Below are positions 16,838-25,692 of a DNA stretch of 64,000 bases, one piece after another. Source of the stretch: Victivallaceae bacterium (GTDB lineage: Bacteria > Verrucomicrobiota > Lentisphaeria > Victivallales > Victivallaceae); the NCBI GenBank assembly GCA_021647315.1, contig JAKIUY010000004.1, forward strand, positions 22,685 through 86,684, written 5' to 3'. Both the position numbers and the translations under genes were made by a program. How positions within the stretch are numbered: the first letter of the stretch is position 1; the number at the start of each line of letters is the position of its first letter. The notes under the pieces were generated by a model. The model did not search any database, was not told the origin of the DNA, and worked only from the letters and a program-made list of their open reading frames with translations.

Positions 16838-17593
16838 TTATACCGGGCGTTTGTCAAACGAAGCAATATTTTCATATTTTATTCTGATCCGTTTAGTTCT
16901 GCCATTATGGTCTGTCATCTCAAAAATAACCACGTCATCCAACGTGCCGACAATTATTTCAGCAACCACTTTATTCCCACTCTTCAGTTCCAGATCAAAC
17001 GGACCTTCACGTTCGCCGATCTGATTAACCGCAATTGAATCAAAATAATCTTTATCCATTTTTACCGGTGCTGTTTCACCATCTGAAAGCTCTGGCTCTG
17101 GCTCAACAGAAGTCTCTTCCGACACCACTGCCAAAGGTTCAGGATCGACTGTTCCTGTATTATGATGCTTTTCAAATAACTGTTCTTCCTGAGCAAATAT
17201 CTCCTTACCTGCTTCGCTGTCAGCATCCACTCCGAGTTTATCAAGCTTTTTATTAATCCGATTCTGTTTTATTTTTTCTGTAATTTCATAACTGGCAACA
17301 TCCAGACGCGCCGCTGAACGGTCAAACCCGCTCTCTAACGCATTTTCACCAAATTTTTCATCCAAAACAAAAATAATGGTAATCGGATAAGCATACGGTA
17401 ATAAAAGTCCACCGGCAAAGTGCAACATTACACTGTGCCCTTTCATTTCAGCGATAGTCGCTGCCAGAAAACCGCTGGCAGCCCAGATCACCGCCAGCAC
17501 AAAACTTTGGATCAACGTGCCTAAATATGGGTACAAGCCGACATGAAAAAACAGCCTGATCCATTCATAAATCACAATAAAATATTCATCCAT
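16838..17593 (-). CDS. Membrane protein of unknown function
   Basis: 251 residues, no family recognised. Two hydrophobic segments (about 18-48 and 53-76) are followed by a charged helical cytosolic stretch (about 80-175, with EEQLFEKHHN and many Glu) and a C-terminal beta-rich module (about 180-251) with repeated hydrophobic/charged alternation (DLELKSGNKVVAEIIVGTLD, RTKRIRIKYENIASF), like a small SH3-type barrel. It precedes hepT-mntA by 12 bp on the same strand. Whether that link is functional or accidental is unknown. Confidence 0.75.
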   Translation of the reverse strand: MDEYFIVIYEWIRLFFHVGLYPYLGTLIQSFVLAVIWAASGFLAATIAEMKGHSVMLHFAGGLLLPYAYPITIIFVLDEKFGENALESGFDRSAARLDVASYEITEKIKQNRINKKLDKLGVDADSEAGKEIFAQEEQLFEKHHNTGTVDPEPLAVVSEETSVEPEPELSDGETAPVKMDKDYFDSIAVNQIGEREGPFDLELKSGNKVVAEIIVGTLDDVVIFEMTDHNGRTKRIRIKYENIASFDKRPV

Positions 17594-18122
17594 ATCAAAA
17601 CCTCATCCGCTTAGTGTTGACAATCCATAAAGACAAATCAATTAGTCACCATTACAATACATCCTGTTTAGAGAAAAACAATATTTACAGAGCCTGAATC
17701 CGCGCGAAAAACATAACAATTGCACTGCAAAGGGTGCGTTCAAAACAGGCTGGGGAGTTTTGCACCGGCAACGAACTGCTGGTCAAGGCATAAAAGTTTT
17801 TTATAAATCCTTAATGCATCGCGGTCATGATGCTGCAACCAGTTCCTGCCCCAAATGCGGCGGTGCAGGTAAAATGATCCCAGTTATTGATCCGGTAAAA
17901 GTATATTCATATAGATACCTGCACGCTCTGCTACGGTCATTGGCTTGATGGTGGAGAATATGAAAAAATGAAACAAAGCTCAATGCTTGACATGTTCAGA
18001 AACCTACTATAGACAATTGCAGAAATCCTTGTAGCAGAGGCTACATTTATCCAAAAAGCATGAGGACGGCGGTGCTCCTCCACCATCAAAATGTGTCTGT
18101 GCGGGAGCAACCAACCTGCTTT
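17594..18122. other. Intergenic region with possible coding relics
   Basis: About 530 bp. Short stretches look protein-like on the plus strand (GEFCTGNELLVKA near 17750; SCPKCGGAGKM near 17845, a zinc-ribbon-like CxxC) but in different frames and without starts. I read them as decayed gene fragments at most; no feature is called. Confidence 0.35.
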
Positions 18123-19061
18123 TTATCCAAGCCTGGTGCGACGATATTCGCGGGCAAACTGGTCACCATCATACCCCGGATCATCCTGACGCAGATCAGT
18201 TAAAAAGACTTTTTGACCATCATTAATCCAGGACTGACGGGCAGCAATAGCAGCCAGTTCAGGTTCCAGAATTTCGTCAGCACTTAACGGTAATTCATCT
18301 GTCATACCAGTCAAATATGGTAATTGTGCTTCCAACAAACTACGGTATATTTTTGAGTTATCGACACTTATCTGGTAGGCATTTTTATCAGTAACGGCGG
18401 TAACATTAAACGGCAACCAGAAATTTTTACCGACTGTCATCAAAACAATGCGTCCATCATTCCATTCCAACATCAACTGTTTCTGACTTGAACTGCCTAG
18501 ATACTGAACTGAATGAATACCCGGGCCCATCAGTCCTGAAACAATCGCATAACCATGAATACCGTAATTCATATCGTCTACACCAATTGCAGTATAGGCA
18601 GTATGAACAGTTCCACGCTCGTCTACTGGCAAAACTAGCAACTCTTTAACTTCCTGACAAAAACGCAGGCTTGAACCACCGGTAACCCGTTTACCCTGCT
18701 TCATCCAATCAAGGAAGGTATTAGCATCCTTCATATTGCCGACAATCGGTTTATCAATCAAGACAGCTTTATCGGCCTCGACAAATGGCACTGCCTGTTC
18801 AATATGTTTGTCCCAGTTAGTAGTATGAACGATCACACCATCCACCATATCAACCATATCGGTCAGATTTTCAACAACATGCGGAATATTATGATTCTTG
18901 CAGAATTCAGCGGCAAATCCCGCCTCACGCGTCTCGCCTGAATCCCATGCGGCAACAATTTCAATATCAACCAAGCCCTCTTTGCTCATTTCTCTGATAA
19001 TCGGCACCCAAGTATCCGGGTGAGAAGTACACAATCCAACCAATCCAAGTTTAAAACTCAT
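18123..19061 (-). CDS. Gfo/Idh/MocA-family NAD(P)-dependent oxidoreductase
   Basis: N-terminal Rossmann fold (KLGLVGLCTSHPDTWVP) and the IDKPIVGN lysine motif near residue 100, where the Lys of the EKP-type motif contacts cofactor and substrate. 312 residues, slightly short. The second domain is the usual mixed alpha/beta substrate-binding half. It shares strand and neighbourhood with an MDR dehydrogenase and a GntR-type sugar-responsive regulator, so it likely oxidises or epimerises a sugar or inositol derivative. Substrate cannot be named from sequence. Confidence 0.85.
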   Translation of the reverse strand: MSFKLGLVGLCTSHPDTWVPIIREMSKEGLVDIEIVAAWDSGETREAGFAAEFCKNHNIPHVVENLTDMVDMVDGVIVHTTNWDKHIEQAVPFVEADKAVLIDKPIVGNMKDANTFLDWMKQGKRVTGGSSLRFCQEVKELLVLPVDERGTVHTAYTAIGVDDMNYGIHGYAIVSGLMGPGIHSVQYLGSSSQKQLMLEWNDGRIVLMTVGKNFWLPFNVTAVTDKNAYQISVDNSKIYRSLLEAQLPYLTGMTDELPLSADEILEPELAAIAARQSWINDGQKVFLTDLRQDDPGYDGDQFAREYRRTRLG

Positions 19062-19100
19062 TTTTCTATTCCTTTATTTTTATGCGATATTTTGAATATA

Positions 19101-19116
19101 ACCGGCTACGCCGGAA
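19101..19116. repeat. REP-like hairpin ACCGGCTACGCCGGAA
   Basis: One of at least six intergenic copies of (A)CCGGC-N4-GCCGGAAC, others at 23036, 23833, 44386, 57310 and 57409. Each folds as a short GC stem in AT-rich surroundings. Confidence 0.65.
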
Positions 19117-19317
19117 CTAAGTAGCGCCAGTGTCTCGATGAGACCGGCATTCGGAGCACCGGCGACGCTAATAAAACGTTATCTAGCCACTGATACGCCA
19201 GAGGTGCCCTAAATACAATTCCCTATTAAATCGAGATATTCTGCCGGTCTGACAACCGACCGCCGCACCAAGTAAAGACTAAGGACTCACTCAAAAATAA
19301 CTTGGTGAGTCCTAAGC

Positions 19318-20370
19318 CTAATGAGACATCTGCAAAATTATACCCATAGCCGCATCTGGATGGTCGACCAACAGATCAGCGGCCTTGCCGACATCTGCCA
19401 AAGCCATCCGATGAGTCGTCATTGGATCGACCAGCAAACGACCTGCGTCGAGCAATCTAATGATCTCCTTGAGATTACGTTGAGTCGTGAACTGAACGAA
19501 CGCTGCCGGATAATCTTTGCCCACTTCGTATTCCGGATCATGATACCCTGCCCCGGTTCTTGAGGAGGCCAGAATATCCAGATTTCCACTGTAAGCTCCG
19601 CCACCGATTTCAACCTTGCAGCCACCAATCAGGATTACCCGCCCCATTTCATGGCCATCAGCAGATACTTTCATACAATCTTTCAATGACGCAAATGTTT
19701 CAGTCGCATTACCGCCAAAAGCCATCATACCGAAATCCAGACCATAAGGCGCTGCAAATTCTTTAGTTACTTCAACCGTATCCTGAGTCTTAAAATTGGC
19801 AAAATCTTTCAAACCACACTGTTTAGCCATCTCAATCCGATTATCCATTCCTTCCCAGAGAATAACATTAGCACCGCTGAGCTGATAAAACTGTCCAGCC
19901 AGGTTGCCAACAATACCAGCACCGAGTACCGCGCCATATTCCCCTAACTGCGGGATAGTACGTCTGACGCCCTGCAACGCGGTAGCAGCCAGACAGGCAT
20001 AGGTAGCCTGTTCACAGGTAACACTGTCCGGAATTGGCACAACTAAATTCACCGGAACATTTGCATAATTGGCATGTGAAGCTTTACCGCCACCCATTGC
20101 CGCCACCCGCATACCAACTTTCAGTTCTTTACAATCACCTTTAACTTCAATAATTTCTCCGGCATTAGCATAACCGAAAGGATCCAGTTTTCTATCTTTA
20201 TCTTCATCCGGGGTTTCACGTAGTGCCTTAACACCACCCATTTCAGTTCCGGGACTGATAAGTGAAGCGTGAACTTTAATCATTACTTCATTATCCAGCA
20301 ATTCAGGCATCTCCTGTTCAATCGCTTTCACTTCACCATTCCCCATAATCACTGCTGCCATTCTTTTCAT
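19318..20370 (-). CDS. MDR-superfamily (zinc-type alcohol dehydrogenase-like) dehydrogenase
   Basis: About 350 residues. GroES-like N-terminal domain (ASLISPGTEMGG replaces the GxCGSD zinc-site sequence of classical alcohol dehydrogenases) and a Rossmann domain with GAVLGAGIVGNLAGQF. The lack of the canonical catalytic Cys suggests a zinc-free or variant MDR protein of the BchC-like kind. It lies 257 bp upstream of the Gfo/Idh gene on the same strand, with a GntR regulator just upstream. The start at 20370 is supported by AAAAAGGT seven bases before; earlier ATGs at 20373 and 20397 are possible. Confidence 0.85.
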   Translation of the reverse strand: MKRMAAVIMGNGEVKAIEQEMPELLDNEVMIKVHASLISPGTEMGGVKALRETPDEDKDRKLDPFGYANAGEIIEVKGDCKELKVGMRVAAMGGGKASHANYANVPVNLVVPIPDSVTCEQATYACLAATALQGVRRTIPQLGEYGAVLGAGIVGNLAGQFYQLSGANVILWEGMDNRIEMAKQCGLKDFANFKTQDTVEVTKEFAAPYGLDFGMMAFGGNATETFASLKDCMKVSADGHEMGRVILIGGCKVEIGGGAYSGNLDILASSRTGAGYHDPEYEVGKDYPAAFVQFTTQRNLKEIIRLLDAGRLLVDPMTTHRMALADVGKAADLLVDHPDAAMGIILQMSH

Positions 20371-20497
20371 CATCGTACCTTTTTTATTGTGAGGCATTTT
20401 GCCTCGGTTATGTTTATATCCTATAGAACCTACCTAGAACCTATGGGACTTATGGCAAAACTTATAGTTTTTGTGCCTGAGCAGCATCTACCTAGTG

Positions 20498-20538
20498 CTA
20501 CCATCAAGCATCTACCATCAAGCATCTACCATCAAGCA
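20498..20538 (-). repeat. Tandem 14-mer CTACCATCAAGCAT x3
   Basis: Three copies, each two related heptamers (CATCTAC, CATCAAG). Lies 20 bp beyond the stop codon of the GntR regulator, between it and the dehydrogenase gene. Confidence 0.85.
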
Positions 20539-20557
20539 CCAGCATCAGCCCCAATCA

Positions 20558-21574
20558 TCAATTTTCAATTCTCAAATATCCTGAAAGATAGATTCTTCTT
20601 GGACTGTTGCCAGGATTATTAATCCGACGCAGGCACTCATCAAATGCGACTTCGCCGACCTGTTCCCAGTCCAACATAATCGCTGGCATAGAATAATAAT
20701 TCGGATACATAAAATTCTTACCATCCATGCCAAGGATTATATTATCGGGCAAAGCCCCATTACGACGTTTAAAACGCTCTAAATAATGTTGCATCGTCGA
20801 ACAGGTTGCAAATAGATAACCTATGCCTTCAATAAACTCAAATTCTTCATCGCTATCACCACCATCATAATAATGTTCAGAGACCAAACCACCAACGTTA
20901 CGCCAAGCTTCAGCAAATACCGTTGCCCGGTGACAATAGGCGGGATGTTGCGGAGCGATAATTTCAATGCGTTCAATATCGTGCTGCTTGAAATATTCCA
21001 TACTCTGCTGGGCACTACTCCACGGATCAAGATTGACAAACGACATACTGTTACCTACCGGCAGGTGAACACAAACTCCAACTGACGGCAAATTAAGCGG
21101 CAGAGCGGATAGAACAGCATCAACTTCATGCAAAAACAGTATACCATCTGTGCCACCACTCTGTTTGGCGATATAATCAGAGGTCAGATCACTAAGCGGC
21201 AATGGATTTAATTGCAACTGACACCCATTGGCATCAGCCGCCCGCATCATACCCATCAACACCGAAGCATAAATCCCCTGTTCATTAGAAGGATTAACCG
21301 AACCAAATACCGCTATACTCTTTGTTGAATCGCCATCAGAGTGCCCAGAGCACGAACTATGACGTTTGATAAAAGTACCGGAACCATGAATGGTTTCAAC
21401 CAACCCCTGTTCTGCCAGATAATCAATACCTTTTTTGACCGAACCATTGGAGAGCGAAAATTCAGCCATTAACATTCTGATAGAGGGCAAACGCTGCCCG
21501 CTGGAATAGCTGCCGGCAAGAATTCTTTCTCGCAGCAAACGAATCATATTCCGTGATTTTTCAGGTATTACCAT
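20558..21574 (-). CDS. GntR-type regulator with LacI/periplasmic-binding-like effector domain
   Basis: Residues about 5-70 form the GntR winged helix (LRERILAGSYSSGQRLPSIR, LVETIHGSGTFIK). The remainder (about 88-338) looks like a LacI-type sugar-binding domain (KSIAVFGSVNPSNEQGIYAS) rather than FadR- or MocR-type. This GntR-LacI hybrid plan is common in PVC-group catabolic clusters. It lies directly upstream, on the same strand, of the MDR dehydrogenase and Gfo/Idh genes, which it probably controls in response to a sugar. An AT-rich 260-bp gap with the mraZ promoter lies on its other side. Confidence 0.88.
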   Translation of the reverse strand: MVIPEKSRNMIRLLRERILAGSYSSGQRLPSIRMLMAEFSLSNGSVKKGIDYLAEQGLVETIHGSGTFIKRHSSCSGHSDGDSTKSIAVFGSVNPSNEQGIYASVLMGMMRAADANGCQLQLNPLPLSDLTSDYIAKQSGGTDGILFLHEVDAVLSALPLNLPSVGVCVHLPVGNSMSFVNLDPWSSAQQSMEYFKQHDIERIEIIAPQHPAYCHRATVFAEAWRNVGGLVSEHYYDGGDSDEEFEFIEGIGYLFATCSTMQHYLERFKRRNGALPDNIILGMDGKNFMYPNYYSMPAIMLDWEQVGEVAFDECLRRINNPGNSPRRIYLSGYLRIEN

Positions 21575-21766
21575 CTATCAACTCAACTATTGTTAATGTT
21601 TAAGACTGTTTTATCAAGATACAACAATGCAAAACAATTTCAAACACTATTTATGTAAAACTCTATGATTTTTCTGAAAAAGCACCACACTACCAAATCA
21701 CAGAGCCGTAAATCTTTGATCCCGGGATCTCCGAATTTAGTAAAAAGTAAAAAAATGTGCATTTTT

Positions 21767-21821
21767 TGGAATAAAACGGTTGAAATTGGCACATAATGGG
21801 TTATAATGAATTATTATGGAA
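21767..21821 (+). promoter_or_regulatory. mraZ promoter overlapped by six 10-bp-phased MraZ-type boxes
   Basis: TGG-like boxes begin exactly every 10 bp: TGGAA 21767, CGGTT 21777, TGGCA 21787, TGGGT 21797, TGAAT 21807, TGGAA 21817. MraZ of E. coli and Mycoplasma binds direct repeats of TGGGN separated by 5 bp. The array covers a good sigma-70-type promoter, TTGAAA (21780-21785) and TATAAT (21802-21807) with 16 bp between, so autorepression is likely. Confidence 0.75.
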
Positions 21822-21837
21822 CAGAAAGGATTATAAT

Positions 21838-22314
21838 ATGCTGCCATTTTGCGGACAGGATCACAGTTTAGTTGATGCCAACGGACGAATAAAATTCAGT
21901 CCGCGAGTAATTGCCGATTTTACGGCTGAATGCGAAGGAGAGATTGTCATCCACTGCCTACCGGAAGGAGCGATAGCTGTTTATCCGGAAGAGACCTATC
22001 TGGAGATGCGTCAATCAGAAACCGCTGCGGCAGCCCAGGCAGCATCAAGCCTGCTGTTAAGACGTTCAATGCGGCGTTTCGGAGCACTGAGCAAATCTGA
22101 AAATATATCCAGGCAGGGCAGAATAACCCTGCCGCCAGCCTACCGGCAGTATGCCGAAATTCAGTCTGGCAGCGAAGTTATTGTTGTCGGCACAGAGATA
22201 GGCGTTGAAATTTGGAATGCAACCCGCTGGACTGAAGAACTTGAAAAAATGAATGAACATGTTGTTCTGAAAGGCAAACAGGAGCTGAATGCCGACTTGC
22301 AGGGCACTGATTAA
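21838..22314 (+). CDS. mraZ: MraZ-family DNA-binding protein (orphan, outside a dcw cluster)
   Basis: 158 residues with the two SpoVT/AbrB-like halves of MraZ: first HSLVDANGRIKFSPRVIADF, second NISRQGRITLPPAYRQYAEI. An insert with an alanine-rich helix separates them. The ATG at 21838 is chosen for AAAGGA upstream; the longer ORF from 21796 starts inside the promoter. MraZ usually heads the division cluster (mraZ-rsmH-ftsL-ftsI), but here a short exported protein and an alkyltransferase follow. The phased operator upstream argues that DNA binding is intact. Confidence 0.88.
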   Translation: MLPFCGQDHSLVDANGRIKFSPRVIADFTAECEGEIVIHCLPEGAIAVYPEETYLEMRQSETAAAAQAASSLLLRRSMRRFGALSKSENISRQGRITLPPAYRQYAEIQSGSEVIVVGTEIGVEIWNATRWTEELEKMNEHVVLKGKQELNADLQGTD

Positions 22315-22336
22315 CGATTAATATGGAGGCGGAAAA

Positions 22337-22603
22337 ATGAAAACTAATCTGGCAAGAACTTTACTATTCTCAAGCATCGCCATGATGTCACTTTTTCTGC
22401 TGGGTTCAGCCGATCACAATCAAGTTGCTAATCAGGAAAACAAAGCCAAGCAACTGCAGGAAATCGCCTTTGACTTTCAGGATATTCCAATTGCCAACCG
22501 CACAGCGTGGAACAGTGCAATAATTGACAATCCAGAACTACTTATCAGACTTTCTACCAGTAAATTGGTCGGAATCGCGGATAAGGGTTCGATCAGTCGC
22601 TAG
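22337..22603 (+). CDS. Small exported protein of unknown function
   Basis: 88 residues. An N-terminal signal peptide or membrane anchor (about 5-25, LARTLLFSSIAMMSLFLLGS) precedes a short, polar helical segment with no recognisable domain. In the usual mraZ locus a short membrane protein (FtsL) stands two genes on, but nothing here resembles a septal coiled coil. GGAGG stands nine bases upstream of the ATG. The gene sits 22 bp after mraZ and 2 bp before the alkyltransferase gene, so the three look like an operon. Confidence 0.65.
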   Translation: MKTNLARTLLFSSIAMMSLFLLGSADHNQVANQENKAKQLQEIAFDFQDIPIANRTAWNSAIIDNPELLIRLSTSKLVGIADKGSISR

Positions 22604-22605
22604 AT

Positions 22606-22920
22606 ATGACCGAGTTTCAAAACATAGTATACAATGCAACCATTAAAATTCCCTGTGGGCAGGTAACCACTTATAAGTTACTTGCTCAGTATATTAACTG
22701 TGGTTCATGTCAAGCGGTCGGCCAAGCTTTAAAAGTAAATCCCTTTGCGCCAAAAGTTCCCTGTCATCGGGTTATTTCCAGCAGCAGAACAATTGGTGGT
22801 TTTGCCGGCAGTACCGATGCAAAGGTGCTTGCTAAAAAATATGCTCTGCTCGCCAGTGAAGGTATAGTGTTTAAAGATGGTAAAGTACCGAAAAAATTCA
22901 TATTTCACTACACAAAGTAA
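22606..22920 (+). CDS. Methylated-DNA--protein-cysteine methyltransferase-like protein
   Basis: 104 residues, equal to the C-terminal catalytic domain of Ogt/MGMT alone. KVPCHRVI keeps the alkyl-acceptor Cys of the PCHR motif, so it is not an alkyltransferase-like (ATL) protein, where Cys becomes Trp, although its size is ATL-like. QVTTYKLLAQYI and SCQAVGQALKVNPF match the helix-turn-helix and Asn-hinge region. It would repair O6-alkylguanine. Final gene of the presumed mraZ operon. Confidence 0.88.
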   Translation: MTEFQNIVYNATIKIPCGQVTTYKLLAQYINCGSCQAVGQALKVNPFAPKVPCHRVISSSRTIGGFAGSTDAKVLAKKYALLASEGIVFKDGKVPKKFIFHYTK

Positions 22921-23101
22921 AATCAATATTTCCCCAACAATAAAATCAATTTATCCTTGCATTTCTTATATATAAGTATAGTTTGTGAGTTATAAATTCA
23001 GTAAAATATAGAATCACTTAAAAGTGATGAACAAAACCGGCTTTGCCGAAACTAATAAAAACAAAAAACGTTAGATGCACGAATAAAAAAAAGGAGCAAA
23101 T

Positions 23102-23581
23102 ATGTTTGTAGCTATATCATCAGCCCTGACGTGGAATTTGATTGTCATTTGTCTAGTCTGGATTACTGGAATAATCATCGTTCAAATAATTAAACTTTCA
23201 TTGCTCAAATCGCTGAACGCTGCAGCTGAAAGTGAAAACAGTCCTGAAGACTCCAGTATATCAGATAAGATTCTCGCGCAAAGAGTTAGGGTTAAACAGA
23301 CCGCCAGGATATTCAGTGCGATAATTACTGCAACCGCAATAGTGACCCTATTAGTTTTTGCGCTGTTTATGAATAACAGCCGAGTAAAACCAGAAAGTGA
23401 AGTTGAAAAGATTCAGCAAGCACCGTTACCTGAAGACTTCAAACCTCAGACGACAAAAGAGATTGAACAATCAAACAAACAAGCCGTAACGGAAAAATCT
23501 GAAGAATTGCAGCAAAAAGCAACTGAAGCAAATACCAAAGCCATAAATGATGGCATAAATATTTTTAAAAAAGCAAAATAG
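23102..23581 (+). CDS. Two-pass membrane protein of unknown function
   Basis: 159 residues. Two hydrophobic segments (about 10-35 and 76-98) and a hydrophilic Glu/Lys/Gln-rich tail (about 105-159) likely to form a coiled coil. AAGGAG stands seven bases before the ATG. No family recognised. The SPFH lipoprotein follows about 320 bp later on the same strand; repeats between them suggest separate transcription. Confidence 0.7.
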   Translation: MFVAISSALTWNLIVICLVWITGIIIVQIIKLSLLKSLNAAAESENSPEDSSISDKILAQRVRVKQTARIFSAIITATAIVTLLVFALFMNNSRVKPESEVEKIQQAPLPEDFKPQTTKEIEQSNKQAVTEKSEELQQKATEANTKAINDGINIFKKAK

Positions 23582-23905
23582 ACAGACGTTCGTCTGATGT
23601 ATAATGCTTCAAACTCCGCGACTATTGTCGCTACGGAAGCAGAAAAAGCAAATTACAATAAAAAAGCTTGGCATTTTATAGTTTTTTAATGATATCCGAT
23701 GTTTAGATTTTTGCGGAGCACAAAGGTAAACATCTTTTCTTGCTTTTAAAATTCGTTAAATTCGCTTAGTCCGTTGACTAACGTTTTTATTTTTTATTCG
23801 TGCATTCGTGGCTAAAGTTTTTTGTTTTTAAGTTCCGGCAAAAGCCGGTTATGTTCATGTTAGGCGTCAAGTGCCTAAAACAACCCCAAATAAGGAGTAG
23901 GTAAG
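23582..23905. repeat. Intergenic repeat tract (copy 1 of a two-copy hairpin repeat, plus REP-like unit)
   Basis: 23582-23655 matches 27441-27513 closely: a CAGACG-TT-CGTCTG hairpin, then CTCCGCGACTA..TCGCTACGGA, then AGCAGAAAAAGCAAATTA. Further on are a REP-like AGTTCCGGCAAAAGCCGGTT (23832-23851) and GTTAGGCGTCAAGTGCCTAA (about 23860-23880), the latter also echoed at 27532-27554. No gene is seen. Confidence 0.7.
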
Positions 23906-24811
23906 ATGAAAGTTTTATGTTTAGCAGTATTATGTTTAGGAGTAGTTATCGGTGGAGCAGGTTGTGGTAAAGTTGTACCTCCGGGCACTACCGTTATTAT
24001 CCTGAGTCCCAGCGGTGAATCAACAATTATCCGTAGTGGAGTCTATAAAGGCTGGGGACGCGACAAGGTCTATTTTGTCGATACGAAACTAAAATCATAT
24101 TCCAAAAGCCTGAAAATTTTATGTGCTGATGACATCAATATGGATGTCGTAGTAAAATGGATCGGCTCATTTGCGGTCGATGAAAATACCATTGATATCA
24201 TTAAAGCAAAAGTTCCGGCGACTAGAACCAGACGTGGCGACATTGACGGCTTTGAACTCTCGCTTGATCAATTCTACAAAATTGCCATGGATGATATTGT
24301 CTCATCGATTACCAGAACTACTATTTCAGCCTATAAAACTGACAGTATAAGAGAACAACGCGAAGCGATCCGTAATACAGTCAAAGAGAAAGTCATTGCC
24401 CGTCTGAAAACATTAAAATATCCGGTTGAAACTGCCGATGTTCTCATTACAAATCTTGATTACCCGATTGAAATAACCGCTATGCGGAAAAGAATCAAGA
24501 ATGCCGAACTGAAAGACCTTGAGAATGCCGCCATTGCCAAAGCTGAAGTTGCTAAAGCCAGACGTGATGCAGAATTAGCCGTAGAAAAAGGTAAAGCCAA
24601 ACTGGTTCAGGCTGAAGCTGATGCAGCGGCCAACCGAGTGCGTTCTGCCAGCCTCACCCCTGAAATTATCATGATTAAACAGATTGAAATGTATGAAAAG
24701 CTGGCTTCCGGGCCGAACAATACCGCCGTACTGATCCCATTTTCAGCCCTTGGTTCAGGTATTGAAAAAACCATGCTGCTGAAAGATTCTATAGATAAGT
24801 TAAAGAAATAA
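23906..24811 (+). CDS. SPFH/band-7 domain lipoprotein
   Basis: 301 residues with a signal peptide ending in a lipobox (VIGGAGC, Cys about 20), so it should be a lipid-anchored envelope protein. Residues about 25-200 form an SPFH (prohibitin-like) domain, with NMDVVVKWIG and IREQREAIRNTVKEKVIARL, and about 205-255 a charged alanine-rich coiled coil (AIAKAEVAKARRDAELAVEK) typical of stomatin-like oligomers. AAGGAG precedes the start. Probable role is a membrane scaffold; anchoring by lipid instead of a transmembrane helix is less usual. No protease partner (NfeD or HflC type) is adjacent. Confidence 0.82.
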   Translation: MKVLCLAVLCLGVVIGGAGCGKVVPPGTTVIILSPSGESTIIRSGVYKGWGRDKVYFVDTKLKSYSKSLKILCADDINMDVVVKWIGSFAVDENTIDIIKAKVPATRTRRGDIDGFELSLDQFYKIAMDDIVSSITRTTISAYKTDSIREQREAIRNTVKEKVIARLKTLKYPVETADVLITNLDYPIEITAMRKRIKNAELKDLENAAIAKAEVAKARRDAELAVEKGKAKLVQAEADAAANRVRSASLTPEIIMIKQIEMYEKLASGPNNTAVLIPFSALGSGIEKTMLLKDSIDKLKK

Positions 24812-24977
24812 TAGTTAATCTGTAAGTTGCTCATGCCCGTCAAAAGCGGTGAAAAATCACCACACTCCAAAGCGACTTCGTCGCAAAATAGTTGAGCAGC
24901 AGGCTCTTTGGATTCACTGCGTGGGTTTTGACAGGCGGTAAAAAATCACCGTTTTTTCAATTGAAGGTTGATCTACT

Positions 24978-25682
24978 TCAGACAACCAGAGATGAGAAAT
25001 AATCAGGAAGCTTTGCCTCAAAAGTCATCTGCTCTTTGGTATAGGGGTGTGATATGGTCAGTTCAGCAGCATGCAGGGCAAGTCGCTTGATACCATACTC
25101 CTTTACTCCATACATTTTATCGCCGACAACCGGGTGCTCTTTATCGGCAAGATGAACTCTAATCTGGTTTTTTCTACCGGTAAAGAGTTCTATTTCAAGC
25201 AGACTGTATTTCGCTGATTCCTTAAGGACTTTATAACCGGTCTTGGCAAACTTACCTTGTTTAGGATTATCAACAGAGTACATTTTATGAATCCTATTTT
25301 CTGCCAGATATGAGGTGATTACAGCTTCCCGCTCCGGTAACCTGCCATGTACTACGGTATAATATTTTTTGGTGAAATTCTGCCACTCATCCTGCAGATA
25401 ACGTTTGGCAGGTTCATTTTTAGCAAACACGATAACCCCGGAAGTATCCCGATCCAGACGGTGAACAATAAATATCCGGTTTCTTGATTTATGATTACCT
25501 TTGCGCACATAGTCAGTTAAGAGGTAGTAGGCAGTAGCTTCCCGTTCATTATCAGTGCTTACAGTCAGTAGACCGCTCATTTTATCCACCACCAGGATAT
25601 CATGATCTTCATAGATAACCTCAAGCCCTCTGGGCTGATATTTCTTCGGGGGAATTTTAAATTTTTTCTGAATTTTATTCAT
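24978..25682 (-). CDS. RluA-family RNA pseudouridine synthase
   Basis: 234 residues from the ATG at 25682; the frame is open 31 codons further, but that part is made of hairpin repeats (25693-25791) and is not coding. The catalytic motif IVHRLDRDTSGVIVFAKN is complete, with Asp as nucleophile. No S4 domain is present. RluA-family enzymes modify rRNA or tRNA uridines; which site cannot be inferred. The hairpin cluster separates it from obg upstream. Confidence 0.9.
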   Translation of the reverse strand: MNKIQKKFKIPPKKYQPRGLEVIYEDHDILVVDKMSGLLTVSTDNEREATAYYLLTDYVRKGNHKSRNRIFIVHRLDRDTSGVIVFAKNEPAKRYLQDEWQNFTKKYYTVVHGRLPEREAVITSYLAENRIHKMYSVDNPKQGKFAKTGYKVLKESAKYSLLEIELFTGRKNQIRVHLADKEHPVVGDKMYGVKEYGIKRLALHAAELTISHPYTKEQMTFEAKLPDYFSSLVV

Positions 25683-25692
25683 AAACCTGCCC

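Noticed and set aside
17760..17948. 62-codon ORF with SCPKCGGAGKM
   Set aside because: Zinc-ribbon-like motif is suggestive, but there is no valid start and the frame is short; treated as a possible relic.
23857..23881. Integron attC site (GTTAGGC...GCCTAA)
   Set aside because: Only a short hairpin resembling the core; no second core, cassette structure or integrase; the unit belongs to a local repeat family.
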